Assembly (NCBI RefSeq): GCF_017876535.1
Contig: NZ_JAGIOF010000001.1
Coordinates: 2,728,001-2,792,000 of the forward strand
Length of the DNA stretch: 64,000 nt
Source of the DNA: Paeniglutamicibacter kerguelensis
GTDB taxonomy: Bacteria > Actinomycetota > Actinomycetes > Actinomycetales > Micrococcaceae
Reading direction: 5' to 3'
In this document: in pieces, positions 26,954 to 34,749 of the stretch
Numbering within the stretch: the stretch's first letter is position 1
Layout: every line of letters begins with the position of its first letter
Translations under genes and position numbers: made by a program
The notes under the pieces: model-generated
What the model was told of the DNA's origin: nothing
What the model saw: only the letters and a program-made list of their open reading frames with translations
Databases searched by the model: none

Positions 26954-27571
26954 ATGACCACCAGTGCAATGAAGCCCCCGGCAAGCAAGCGGGGACGTCC
27001 CGGCTACGACCAGGAGTCTGTGCTTTCGATTGCCGTAGAGGTCTTCAACAAACACGGCTACGACGCCACGTCGATGGGCAAGCTCGCCGAAAACCTCGGC
27101 ATCAGCAAATCGGCGATCTACCACCATGTGCCTTCCAAGGGCGACCTGTTGCGTCTGGCCCTCGACGAGGCCCTGGTGCCGCTGGAAGCCATTGCCCAAG
27201 ACGATCGCGCCACCGTGGGAACCGCCGAGGAACGCCTGAAGTTCTTCCTGCGTTCCACCATCCGGGTGCTGGTCAAGCGCCAGCAATACGTCACCCTGTT
27301 GCTGCGCCTGCGCGGCAACACGGAGATCGAGCGCGATGCTCTTGATCGACGGCGAGCGGTCGACCGCAGGGTCTCGGACCTGGTCATCGAGGCCCAGCGA
27401 GAGGGCTCGCTGCGCAGCGACATCGACCCGCGCACCACCACCCGTTTGCTCTTCGGCACCATCAACTCGCTGGTCGAGTGGTTCCGCGAGGACGGCAACG
27501 TCACCGCCGAACAGGTCGAAGAACACGCGATCACCATGATGTTTGAGGGTTTGCACAAGAGCGACCGATAG
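26954..27571 (+). CDS. paaR: TetR-family regulator PaaR
   Basis: A 205-aa TetR repressor. The N-terminal helix-turn-helix (about 18-63) includes GYDATSMGKLAENLGISKSA and IYHHVPSKGDLL. The helical C-terminal part should bind phenylacetyl-CoA, as known for PaaR of actinobacteria and Thermus. Its position after paaK and the four related palindromes in front of all paa units in this window support the name. The Shine-Dalgarno sequence is weak (GAAAGAATG region). A terminator separates it from paaK, so it likely has its own promoter in the 102-bp gap; I see no PaaR palindrome there, so self-repression is not evident. Confidence 0.88.
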   Translation: MTTSAMKPPASKRGRPGYDQESVLSIAVEVFNKHGYDATSMGKLAENLGISKSAIYHHVPSKGDLLRLALDEALVPLEAIAQDDRATVGTAEERLKFFLRSTIRVLVKRQQYVTLLLRLRGNTEIERDALDRRRAVDRRVSDLVIEAQREGSLRSDIDPRTTTRLLFGTINSLVEWFREDGNVTAEQVEEHAITMMFEGLHKSDR

Positions 27572-27660
27572 GCGCTTGTTCCACGTTTCACGCTACGATC
27601 AGTAGTTGAGGCTCTCGCACCGTCTCACTCCCAAATCTTTGTGAATAGGCAGTATTTTTC

Positions 27661-28362
27661 GTGGACGAACTTTTCTACAACCTCTTCTCCCAAGCACCGG
27701 GCACCGATTCCGGCACCCAGGTATCGCTCTTCGCGGTTTCCGCGCTGCTGAGCTGCATCGCCATGGTGCTGCTGGCCCGCCGCAACGACTTGGGCTGGTG
27801 GGCGCAAATCCTGGCTGTTTTCGCCGGGCCCACGGTGGTTGCCCTGCAGTATGAAATTTCAATGCTCTTCTACGCGGTCCCGGCCATGTTGGCCGCCGCG
27901 TTCGGCCTGTGGCGCTTCTCCAAGTTCGAGATGGCGGGCCGTTTTGGCCGCAAGGTGATCCGCCGCGAATTCTCGGTGAAGTCGCTGCTCATCGGTCTGT
28001 TGATGTTGCTGGCCTTCGGCACCCTGCGCCTGGGACGGATGCTCACCACGGGCTTCATTTTCAGCGACGGAAACACGGCAGTGCTTGTTTCCCTGCTCGC
28101 CGAAGCCGCACTCGTGGTGGCGCTGATCGGCATCGCCTGCGGTTACCGTTGGGCCTGGCTTGCGGCCAGCGCGTCGGGCATCGCCTACGTCGCGGTTCTT
28201 TTCGGCAGCAACCCCGCCCTGGCGCTGTTGGGCGTCACGGTCTTCCAGGTCCTTGCAGGTCTCTATGGATGGTTCGTCTGGCGCGACCTTCCCACCGCGA
28301 AGTCGATCGCGGCCGACGCCGAATCAGGCTCTGAGTACCCTCCGAGCCCCTACGCCGCGTAG
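27661..28362 (+). CDS. PnuC-like membrane transporter
   Basis: A 233-aa polytopic membrane protein with about seven hydrophobic helices and a GTG start. The ending VFQVLAGLYGWFVWRD resembles the last helix of PnuC-type vitamin transporters, which import nicotinamide riboside or thiamine by facilitated diffusion, and the length agrees. No NAD or thiamine riboswitch could be recognised in the 89-bp upstream gap. The SD is weak (ATAGGC 11-12 nt from GTG). The assignment rests on the helix pattern and one motif, so it could instead be a small unknown membrane family. Confidence 0.55.
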   Translation: MDELFYNLFSQAPGTDSGTQVSLFAVSALLSCIAMVLLARRNDLGWWAQILAVFAGPTVVALQYEISMLFYAVPAMLAAAFGLWRFSKFEMAGRFGRKVIRREFSVKSLLIGLLMLLAFGTLRLGRMLTTGFIFSDGNTAVLVSLLAEAALVVALIGIACGYRWAWLAASASGIAYVAVLFGSNPALALLGVTVFQVLAGLYGWFVWRDLPTAKSIAADAESGSEYPPSPYAA

Positions 28363-28387
28363 GTGGCAAGAACAGCCAAGATTTGAG

Positions 28388-28422
28388 AAGGGCCTGGAAC
28401 ATCAGCGATGTTCCAGGCCCTT
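28388..28422. terminator. bidirectional terminator
   Basis: A perfect 16-bp stem with a 3-nt loop (28388-28403 and 28407-28422) between the converging PnuC-like and acetyltransferase genes. Confidence 0.85.
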
Positions 28423-28426
28423 CCGC

Positions 28427-29008
28427 TTAATTTCCGACGCGTAGCGGAACGAGGCGAGGTGAAGGATCATCGCGCAGCCGCGCGAACGTCCGTACGTCGA
28501 AGCGGACAGGCCTACCGTACTCATCGAGGTACTTCAGCTTTCCGCGTTCTGTCCCCTCTGCGACGAATCCCGCTTTCACAGCAACTCGTCCCGACCCGGG
28601 ATTGTTGACCCGATGAGCCAGTTCCAGCCGGTATAGCCCCAATTCGTGGAAACAATGCTCGGCCAGCCCCGCGGTTGCCGCTGAGGCCAGGCCACGCCCG
28701 CGCGCGTGCGGGCTGACCCAGTACGACACCCATGCGGTTTCGTGCCGCTTGTCGATCGCTGTGGCCATGACGTTGCCGACGGCCAGGCCACCCATATCGA
28801 TCGCGAAGGCGACGCCTGGTGTCGCCAAAGGGTCCAGCCAGGGCGACACCCACCGCAGGGCGGCTTCGATGGTGCCTACCGGTTCGCCTGCCTGGCCAGC
28901 CATGTCTTCGCTGTCGAATGCCGCCAAGATGGCTTCCACGTCGGTTTCCGAATCCGTCCACGGACGCAGGTAGGCCGGGTCGGCGTCAGGTAGGTGAAGC
29001 GCTGTCAT
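28427..29008 (-). CDS. GNAT acetyltransferase (RimJ/RimL type)
   Basis: A 193-aa acetyltransferase. The acetyl-CoA-binding segment is WVSYWVSPHARGRGLASAAT near residue 93, followed by GLYRLELAHRVNNPGSGRVA and the KAGFVAEGTERGKL strand, the typical order for ribosomal-protein or small-molecule GNATs of the RimJ/RimL group. Substrate unknown. The start lies after GGTTGGATC, a modest SD. It is a single gene. Confidence 0.85.
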   Translation of the reverse strand: MTALHLPDADPAYLRPWTDSETDVEAILAAFDSEDMAGQAGEPVGTIEAALRWVSPWLDPLATPGVAFAIDMGGLAVGNVMATAIDKRHETAWVSYWVSPHARGRGLASAATAGLAEHCFHELGLYRLELAHRVNNPGSGRVAVKAGFVAEGTERGKLKYLDEYGRPVRFDVRTFARLRDDPSPRLVPLRVGN

Positions 29009-29277
29009 GATCCAACCCTATCTGTAGGGATTTTCCCCGGACCCGTCGATCCGGCTGTAGGCACCGTCACGACAAGGAACCGTGATAGCAAAAACAAGTC
29101 ATAGTGATCAACGCCCTATTGTGACGGGCGCATTTCGTACCATACTTAGGGCAGTCAGCAAGCATCATGTACATTTGCTGAAAATTGAGCTTTCATTCGA
29201 TCCGCGCGGCACAACGACGTGCCCGCCATGCAACATATGTCCCCGGCACTCGCGGCGACAGCAAGGAGCAATGACCA

Positions 29278-30954
29278 ATGAGCACCGAAACACTGCAGGA
29301 ACACGTGCAGACCCCGACGCCGACCAAGAAATCGGCGGGCCACGTCATCGTCGACACCCTGGTTGCCCACGGTGTGGAACGCACCTATGTCATTCCGGGT
29401 GAGAGCTACCTCGATGTCCTCGACGGACTCCACAACTCCCCGATTGAAACAATCGTTTGCCGCCACGAAGGCGGGGCAGCCTACATGGCTGAAGCCGACG
29501 GCAAGATGCACCCGCGCCCCGGCATCGCCATGGTCACCCGCGGCCCGGGTGCCGCCAACGCACACGTCGGCCTGCATACCGCCTGGCAGGACTCGACCCC
29601 CATGGTGCTGTTCGTGGGATTGATCCCGTTCGCCCACCGCGACCGCGAGGCTTTCCAGGAATTCGACATCAAGGGCTGGTTCGACACCGGAGCCAAGCGC
29701 GTCATGGTCCTGGACCACCCCGAGCGTGCCTCGGAGATCGTTGCCGAGGCAATGTTTGCAGCCATGAGCGGACGCCCGGGTCCGGTGGTCGTCGGCCTGC
29801 CCGAGGACATCATCCGCGAGATGGTCGAACCCACCCTGCACCCGATCATTCCCGTCGCCGCGGGCGGGATGACCGTCACCGACTGGAAGCAGCTCAAGTC
29901 AGCCCTCGAGGTATCCACCAAGCCGCTCTTCGTCGTGGGCGGCAACGACTGGACCGCAGTGGGTGCCGCAACCCTGACCAAATGGCTGGAAGACCACCAA
30001 ATCGCGGCGGCCGTTGAATGGCGTTGCGAAGGCACCGTCCCGTTCAGCTCCCCGTCCTACGTTGGCCCGATCGGCTACGGTCGCCCCAAGCCAACCTACG
30101 ACCTGCTGGAGGAAACCGACCTGCTGGTCTTCGTCGGAACCGTCCCCGGTGACGTCATCACCGACGGTTTTGTGGTTCGCCAGGACTGGAGCAAGAAGAA
30201 CTTCCTGGTCACCATCGACCCGTCGCTGCGTGGACGTTCGGGCGCGGTTTCCCACCAGATAGTTTCCAAGCCCGACGTGTTCGTCCGCGACCTTGTCATG
30301 ATGGACTTGGATGTAAAGCCGGAATGGCAGGCATTCACCGATCGCATGCGCGCCGAACAGGTAAAATTCTCGGCGCTGCCCCCGGCCACGCCGTCCGCCG
30401 GGCCGGCCAGGATGGACACGCTCATGGCCAACCTGGTCAAGGACCTGCCAACCGACGCGATGATCACCCTCGGCGCCGGCGAGCACACCAACTGGGCGCA
30501 CCGCTACTTCCCCACCGAGGAATACGCCTCGATGATTTCGGCCCGCAACGGTTCGATGGGCTACTCGGTTCCCTCGGCCATCGCGGCTTCGCTGAACTTC
30601 CCGGGCCGACGAGTCGTCACCATTGCCGGTGACGGGGAGTTCCTGATGAACGGGCAGGAACTTGCAACGGCCGCACAGTACGGCGCCACCCCCTTGGTGA
30701 TCGTCATGGACAACCAGGAATACGGCACCATCCGCACCCACCAGGAACGCCACTACCCGGAACGCGTTTCCGGCACCCAGCTCAAGAACCCCGATTTCGC
30801 CCTGATGGCCCAGGCCTTCGGCGGGTTCGGGGTCCGGGTTGAAAACGATGCAGACATTCCCTCGGCGCTCGAGGCGGCGCTGAAGGCCATCGACAAGGAC
30901 GGCCAGTTTGCACTCGTCCACCTGATCGTGGAGCAGCGCGTCAAGGCCTACTGA
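29278..30954 (+). CDS. ThDP-dependent enzyme, acetolactate synthase-like
   Basis: A 558-aa enzyme with the three-domain acetohydroxyacid synthase fold. The pyrimidine domain has the catalytic Glu in VIPGESYLDVLDGL near residue 43, and TRGPGAANAHVGL near 88. The pyrophosphate domain has GDGEFLMNGQELATAAQYG near 447, ending in MDNQEYGT, so the usual NN pair is DN. No regulatory small subunit gene (ilvN) is next to it, so it is probably not the biosynthetic enzyme. Decarboxylase or catabolic carboligase activity is possible, but the sequence does not settle the substrate. AAGGAG lies 9 nt before ATG 29278. Confidence 0.85.
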   Translation: MSTETLQEHVQTPTPTKKSAGHVIVDTLVAHGVERTYVIPGESYLDVLDGLHNSPIETIVCRHEGGAAYMAEADGKMHPRPGIAMVTRGPGAANAHVGLHTAWQDSTPMVLFVGLIPFAHRDREAFQEFDIKGWFDTGAKRVMVLDHPERASEIVAEAMFAAMSGRPGPVVVGLPEDIIREMVEPTLHPIIPVAAGGMTVTDWKQLKSALEVSTKPLFVVGGNDWTAVGAATLTKWLEDHQIAAAVEWRCEGTVPFSSPSYVGPIGYGRPKPTYDLLEETDLLVFVGTVPGDVITDGFVVRQDWSKKNFLVTIDPSLRGRSGAVSHQIVSKPDVFVRDLVMMDLDVKPEWQAFTDRMRAEQVKFSALPPATPSAGPARMDTLMANLVKDLPTDAMITLGAGEHTNWAHRYFPTEEYASMISARNGSMGYSVPSAIAASLNFPGRRVVTIAGDGEFLMNGQELATAAQYGATPLVIVMDNQEYGTIRTHQERHYPERVSGTQLKNPDFALMAQAFGGFGVRVENDADIPSALEAALKAIDKDGQFALVHLIVEQRVKAY

Positions 30955-31043
30955 TTCGCTTCGACCGCCCGCTCGGCCAGCAGGTCCGCCCATTGCACGT
31001 ACCCGCTGGCCGAGGGGGTGGACCCAAACTTCGGCAGGGATCC
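30948..31043 (-). pseudogene. C-terminal remnant of an SGNH/GDSL hydrolase
   Basis: The minus strand reads a block ending with STPSASGYVQWADLLAERAV and a stop at 30948. This matches the end of SGNH hydrolases, where the catalytic His block is followed by an Ala-x-Gly-Tyr-x-x-Trp-Ala helix. Nothing upstream on this strand continues the protein, so only the tail remains. It overlaps the 3' end of the ThDP gene by 7 nt. Confidence 0.45.
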
Positions 31044-31180
31044 GTCTTGGCCGTTCCCCCTTTCTTGTATTAACCGATGGTCACACATGCCGCTGGCGTG
31101 GTGGTTGTGCCAAGCCACCCGCAAATTCACGGTGGCGGGTTCTCATCTTCGTCTCATCAACTTCGGCCATACTGATTGCT

Positions 31181-31519
31181 ATGGGATTCGGTACGATACG
31201 TCAGGTTGCCCTCTGGGCAGTGGTTTTGTCTGCCCTCGGCATTGGCGTGTATGTACTGGCCCAGGGCGTTTCGGCTCCCCCTCCGGTCAATCTCGGTCCG
31301 GGAATCACCATCCAGCAGAGCGACATCCCCAGCCGGTCGCGCCCGATTGCACCTGCAAATTCCGAGGCGTCCGGCACCCCCGCAACCCCAAGTTCAGCTT
31401 CGCCGGCACCAACCACTGTCATCCCCAGCAAATCGGCACCGGTCAAGCCGCTTCCCCCGTCAAAGGCCGACGACGATGATGACGACGACAACGACGACGA
31501 CGTTGACCTTGACGACTAG
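31181..31519 (+). CDS. membrane-anchored peptide with poly-Asp tail
   Basis: A 112-aa protein I cannot assign to a family. An N-terminal hydrophobic anchor (about 8-29) is followed by a Pro/Ser/Ala-rich stretch (about 31-95) and a C-terminal run of about seventeen residues that are almost all Asp (96-112). It would sit outside the membrane with an acidic tail suited to bind divalent cations or cationic peptides. No good SD precedes ATG 31181; CATACT seven nt upstream could be a -10 box for a leaderless mRNA. Its 3' end overlaps the sensor kinase gene in another frame, so it probably belongs functionally to that two-component system. Confidence 0.65.
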   Translation: MGFGTIRQVALWAVVLSALGIGVYVLAQGVSAPPPVNLGPGITIQQSDIPSRSRPIAPANSEASGTPATPSSASPAPTTVIPSKSAPVKPLPPSKADDDDDDDNDDDVDLDD

Positions 31520-33014
31520 CCACGCGGGGTCGATCCCGCCAGTAACCGATGGGGTTGCACGCCCCCGGCCCAAGGTTTCGCGACGGGGCTGGTCGGTGCG
31601 TTCGCGCGTCCTGGCCGGCATGCTGGGACTCATCACCATCGCGTTCATTGTCACCGGCAGCGTGGTGTATCTATTGCAGCTCTCCAGCATGGACGACCGC
31701 ATCGACGACTCGCTCCAACGCAGCGTCGAGGAGTTCCGGGTGCTGGCTGCACGCCATGCGGACCCTACGGTTTTCCCCGAACCGGTAACGGCCGAGGTCC
31801 TCCTCTACACCGCCATGCAGCAGACCTTGCCGGCCAACCACGAGGGCATGCTGAGCATCGTCAACGAAAAGGTGCGGTGGACCGCCCCCGAGGTCGTCGA
31901 CCTCAGGCTGGAAAACGATCCGGAATTTGTTGCGTGGGCCGCGGGCAGCACCTCGCTCACGGACGTGGTCGTGCAGTCGGTGGCCACCGCAAAGACAACT
32001 TATCGGGCGGTTTCGGTGCCCGTCTCCCTGGGCGATCAAGCTGGCCCCGCGCACCTCATCTTCGCCTACGACTACACGGCGGAAAAACGCGCACTGAACC
32101 AGGGTTTCCTCATGTACCTGTTGGTGGGGCTCGTCGTCTTGCTGACCGCCGGAGTCGCGGGCTGGTTGCTGGTGGGCCGCATCCTGCGCCCCATCACCTT
32201 GCTTCGGGACACGGCGCGGCAAATCTCCGAATCCGACCTTTCCCAACGCATAGAGGTTGTCGGGCGGGACGATCTGGCCGAACTGACAGTCACCGTCAAC
32301 GCCATGCTGGACCGCTTGGAAAACGCCATGACATCGCAGCGCCAATTGTTGGATGACGTTGGCCACGAGCTGCGGACACCGGTCACCATCATTCAGGGAC
32401 ACCTGGAGCTGATGGACCCGTTGGATCCCGACGACGTCGATCAGTCACGCGACATAGCGCTGGCCGAACTGGACCGGATGTCGTTCTTGATCAACGACCT
32501 GGTGACCCTGGCTAAGTCGAATCGAATCGACTTTGTTCAACCTGTCGCCACGAATGTTGGAACGCTATTGGACGACCTCCTGGACAAGGCGCATCCGTTG
32601 GGTGATCGGTCCTGGAAAATCGGCCATCGAAACGAGGCCGTTGCGGTCCTGGATCCCCATCGAATCACCCAGGCCATGCTGCAGCTGTGTTCAAACGCCG
32701 TAAAATTCTCGGCGCCCGGAAGCACCATCACGCTGGGAACCAACATCAATGGGTCGCCCGACGGGAAGAAGACGCTACGGTTTTGGGTGCGTGACGAAGG
32801 CATCGGAATCGCACCGGAGGACCAAGAAAGAATCTTCGAGCGATTCGGCAGGGGCCACAATTCAAAACGCACCGAAGGCTCCGGACTGGGTTTGAACATC
32901 GTGGCGGCGATCGCCGCCGCACACCATGGATCCGTGGACGTAAGTTCGGATCCGGGCATCGGTTCCACCTTCGTCGTGGAAATCCCCCTACGCGCAACAG
33001 GAGAAGCACATTAG
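31476..33014 (+). CDS. sensor histidine kinase
   Basis: A 512-aa membrane sensor kinase. TM1 lies at about 48-70 and TM2 at about 208-232; between them is an extracytoplasmic domain of about 135 residues. A HAMP domain follows, then the phosphoacceptor His in DDVGHELRTPVTII, the N box CSNAVKFSAPGS, and G boxes DEGIGI and GSGLGLNIV. The start is uncertain. ATG 31476 (AAAGG about 7 nt upstream) lies inside the poly-Asp codons of the previous gene and yields a Thr-rich N-terminus; no better in-frame start precedes TM1. The stop TAG overlaps the response regulator start. Confidence 0.88.
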   Translation: MMTTTTTTTLTLTTSHAGSIPPVTDGVARPRPKVSRRGWSVRSRVLAGMLGLITIAFIVTGSVVYLLQLSSMDDRIDDSLQRSVEEFRVLAARHADPTVFPEPVTAEVLLYTAMQQTLPANHEGMLSIVNEKVRWTAPEVVDLRLENDPEFVAWAAGSTSLTDVVVQSVATAKTTYRAVSVPVSLGDQAGPAHLIFAYDYTAEKRALNQGFLMYLLVGLVVLLTAGVAGWLLVGRILRPITLLRDTARQISESDLSQRIEVVGRDDLAELTVTVNAMLDRLENAMTSQRQLLDDVGHELRTPVTIIQGHLELMDPLDPDDVDQSRDIALAELDRMSFLINDLVTLAKSNRIDFVQPVATNVGTLLDDLLDKAHPLGDRSWKIGHRNEAVAVLDPHRITQAMLQLCSNAVKFSAPGSTITLGTNINGSPDGKKTLRFWVRDEGIGIAPEDQERIFERFGRGHNSKRTEGSGLGLNIVAAIAAAHHGSVDVSSDPGIGSTFVVEIPLRATGEAH

Positions 33015-33690
33015 CCGCATTCTGATCATCGAGGACGAGGAGCGCATCAGTTCCTTCGTTGCCAAGGGCCTGAAGTCGTCGGGATTCCAGCCGACCATCG
33101 CCGATACCGGTCTGCAGGGAGGGTACCTTGCACAAACCGGGGACTTTGAGCTGATCATCCTTGATCTGGGCCTCCCGGACGAGGACGGCTTCTCGGTGCT
33201 CAAACGAATCCGAAACACGGGCGTCGATACCCCTGTCATCATCCTGACGGCGCGCTCAAGCATTGACGACACAGTTGCCGGGTTGGAAGGCGGGGCCGAT
33301 GACTACATGGCAAAGCCATTCAGGTTCGAAGAACTGCTCGCGAGGGTGCGGTTGCGCCTCCGGCCCCAGGCCAACGGGGCAGACACGCGTGTCCTGCGCG
33401 TTGGCTCCCTGGAACTGGACCTGGGCAGCCGCCGGACCAGGCTGGCGGGTCGCGAGATCGACCTGTCCACGCGCGAATTTGCCCTGGCCGAAGCCTTCAT
33501 GCGCAACGCGGGACAGGTGCTGAGCCGCGAGCAGCTGCTCTCACGGGTCTGGGGCTACGATTTCGACCCCGGCTCCAACGTCGTTGACGTCTACGTCCGT
33601 TACCTGCGCAACAAGCTCGGGGCCGAGTGGTTCACGACCGTTCGCGGCATGGGATACCGATTGGACGATCCATCGGGTGGCCCAGCTTAG
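33010..33690 (+). CDS. OmpR-family response regulator, apparent AUU start
   Basis: A 226-aa response regulator. The receiver begins SRILIIEDEERI, with phosphoacceptor Asp52 in LIILDLGLPDEDG, Thr in ILTARSS and Lys in MAKPF. The winged-helix domain (about 130-222) ends RGMGYRL. The canonical receiver start lies upstream of the first in-frame ATG (33196, mid-receiver). The only place consistent with the family is ATT 33010, with AGGAG 6 nt upstream, overlapping the kinase stop as ATTAG. No ATG, GTG or TTG exists in frame near it. It is thus probably translated from AUU by coupling to the kinase, and it ends in a 4-nt convergent overlap with the ASCH gene. Confidence 0.85.
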   Translation: MSRILIIEDEERISSFVAKGLKSSGFQPTIADTGLQGGYLAQTGDFELIILDLGLPDEDGFSVLKRIRNTGVDTPVIILTARSSIDDTVAGLEGGADDYMAKPFRFEELLARVRLRLRPQANGADTRVLRVGSLELDLGSRRTRLAGREIDLSTREFALAEAFMRNAGQVLSREQLLSRVWGYDFDPGSNVVDVYVRYLRNKLGAEWFTTVRGMGYRLDDPSGGPA

Positions 33691-34199
33691 GCGTCGGCGA
33701 GTTCCGGCGGCCAAACCACCCGAAAGCGTTCAAACACGATCTCGTCGCTTTCCTGCCACACGGCACCGCGTGCCGCACAACCACGCTGCCAGTACTTCCG
33801 GTGTTCGGTGCGCCAGCTCTCCAGGGACCTGTCGTCCTCGCCCTCGTCCCAGGCAAAGGCCACGTCCGCACTGTCAAAGCCGCCCAAGCGCAATTCAACG
33901 CTGCGCAGGATGACCCGCGGGATCCCTGCGCCGTCACAGGCGATCCAGTGCGACCCGACACGGGGAATGGCTTCGCCGCGTGCCGCGAATTCCGCGGCCA
34001 ACTCCGAGGTTGCCCGCTTCTGGCCGTGGGTGACTTCCCGCAGGAGGAGGTCAGCCAAGGCCGCCGAATCGCCAAAATGCTCGACCGTGTATTCGGGGCA
34101 CAAATTCACCGCTTCAGGATGACTGTCCGAATACTGGGACCACATCATCCGTGCCGCTTCATGGTCCACTGGCAACGCCGAGATTCCCTCTATGTTCAC
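33687..34199 (-). CDS. ASCH-domain protein
   Basis: A 170-aa ASCH-domain protein (a PUA-like RNA- or nucleotide-binding fold). Family features are EHFGDSAALADLLLREVTHG, then KRATSEL, the strand VGSHWIACDGAGIPRVIL and the C-terminal DEGEDDRSLESWRTEHRKYW. Related proteins include pyrimidine-modified nucleoside amidohydrolases and RNA-linked regulators; activity here is unknown. It converges on the response regulator gene with a 4-nt overlap and has its own promoter on the far side. Confidence 0.82.
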   Translation of the reverse strand: MNIEGISALPVDHEAARMMWSQYSDSHPEAVNLCPEYTVEHFGDSAALADLLLREVTHGQKRATSELAAEFAARGEAIPRVGSHWIACDGAGIPRVILRSVELRLGGFDSADVAFAWDEGEDDRSLESWRTEHRKYWQRGCAARGAVWQESDEIVFERFRVVWPPELADA

Positions 34200-34251
34200 C
34201 CGGCCATTCTCGCATAGGGACTGTGCACTCTAAATGCGTCTTGACATGGCA

Positions 34252-34282
34252 GATCCCCGGCTCTTGGGGAAAGCCGGGGATC
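34252..34282 (-). terminator. terminator of the triplet-repeat protein gene
   Basis: An 11-bp stem (34252-34262 and 34272-34282) 14 nt past the stop of the repeat protein gene. Confidence 0.7.
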
Positions 34283-34296
34283 CTTTCGCGCCGCGA

Positions 34297-34623
34297 CTAC
34301 TTGGTCGAGTCCGCCGAGGGGGCCGACGGAGCAGACTGTGGGCTTACCGCGGAAACCGGGGATACGGGAGATTGCGGAGACACCGGCGAAACAGCAGATT
34401 TCGCCGAGACGGCCGACTTGGCCGAAACCGCCGACTGGGCGGAGACCGCATCCGTGCCCGCTGTCGCTGCCGCAGCACCCACGGCGAGGTGTTGCTGACC
34501 CACCGCTTGCATTGCAGGTTGTTCCGCGACGGAAACGGACGGCTGGGCCATCGCTACGCCCGCGCCAAGCGATACGATTCCCAATGCTCCGGTGACGGAC
34601 CACAACATACGAGACTTCTTCAT
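34297..34623 (-). CDS. secreted protein with sixteen [A/P]-x-Ser triplets
   Basis: A 108-aa protein of no family I recognise. A signal peptide (1-26, ending AMA) is followed by about 30 residues of low complexity. From residue 59 to 106 comes an uninterrupted array of sixteen tripeptides: first position always Ala or Pro, third always Ser, second Val, Gln, Lys, Pro or Asp. The protein ends Thr-Lys. GGAG lies 9 nt before the ATG. A rod-like, possibly polyproline or glycosylated wall-spanning stalk is conceivable. It is a single-gene unit with its own terminator. Confidence 0.75.
   Translation of the reverse strand: MKKSRMLWSVTGALGIVSLGAGVAMAQPSVSVAEQPAMQAVGQQHLAVGAAAATAGTDAVSAQSAVSAKSAVSAKSAVSPVSPQSPVSPVSAVSPQSAPSAPSADSTK
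34306..34449 (-). repeat. 9-bp-period coding repeat, 16 units
   Basis: Codons 59-106 of the secreted protein form sixteen [A/P]-x-Ser units. At DNA level the third positions vary (TCC, TCG, TCT, AGC and AGT all encode Ser), so the amino acid pattern is kept while the DNA repeat has drifted. That points to selection on the protein. Confidence 0.8.
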
Positions 34624-34749
34624 GATGTTCTTCTCCTTGGATACGACTGGCCTTCTGGCTTGCTTCCAGCATGACCCGTCATCGTGAGGCCAAAAGGAGA
34701 GGAAGATGAGAGTGCTCTCATGTTCGGATTTTCCGGCGCCGCACCGGGC

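Noticed and set aside
25874..27556. A 560-codon minus-strand frame opposite paaK and paaR
   Set aside because: Antisense shadow of two recognisable genes and of the terminator between them; composition is not protein-like.
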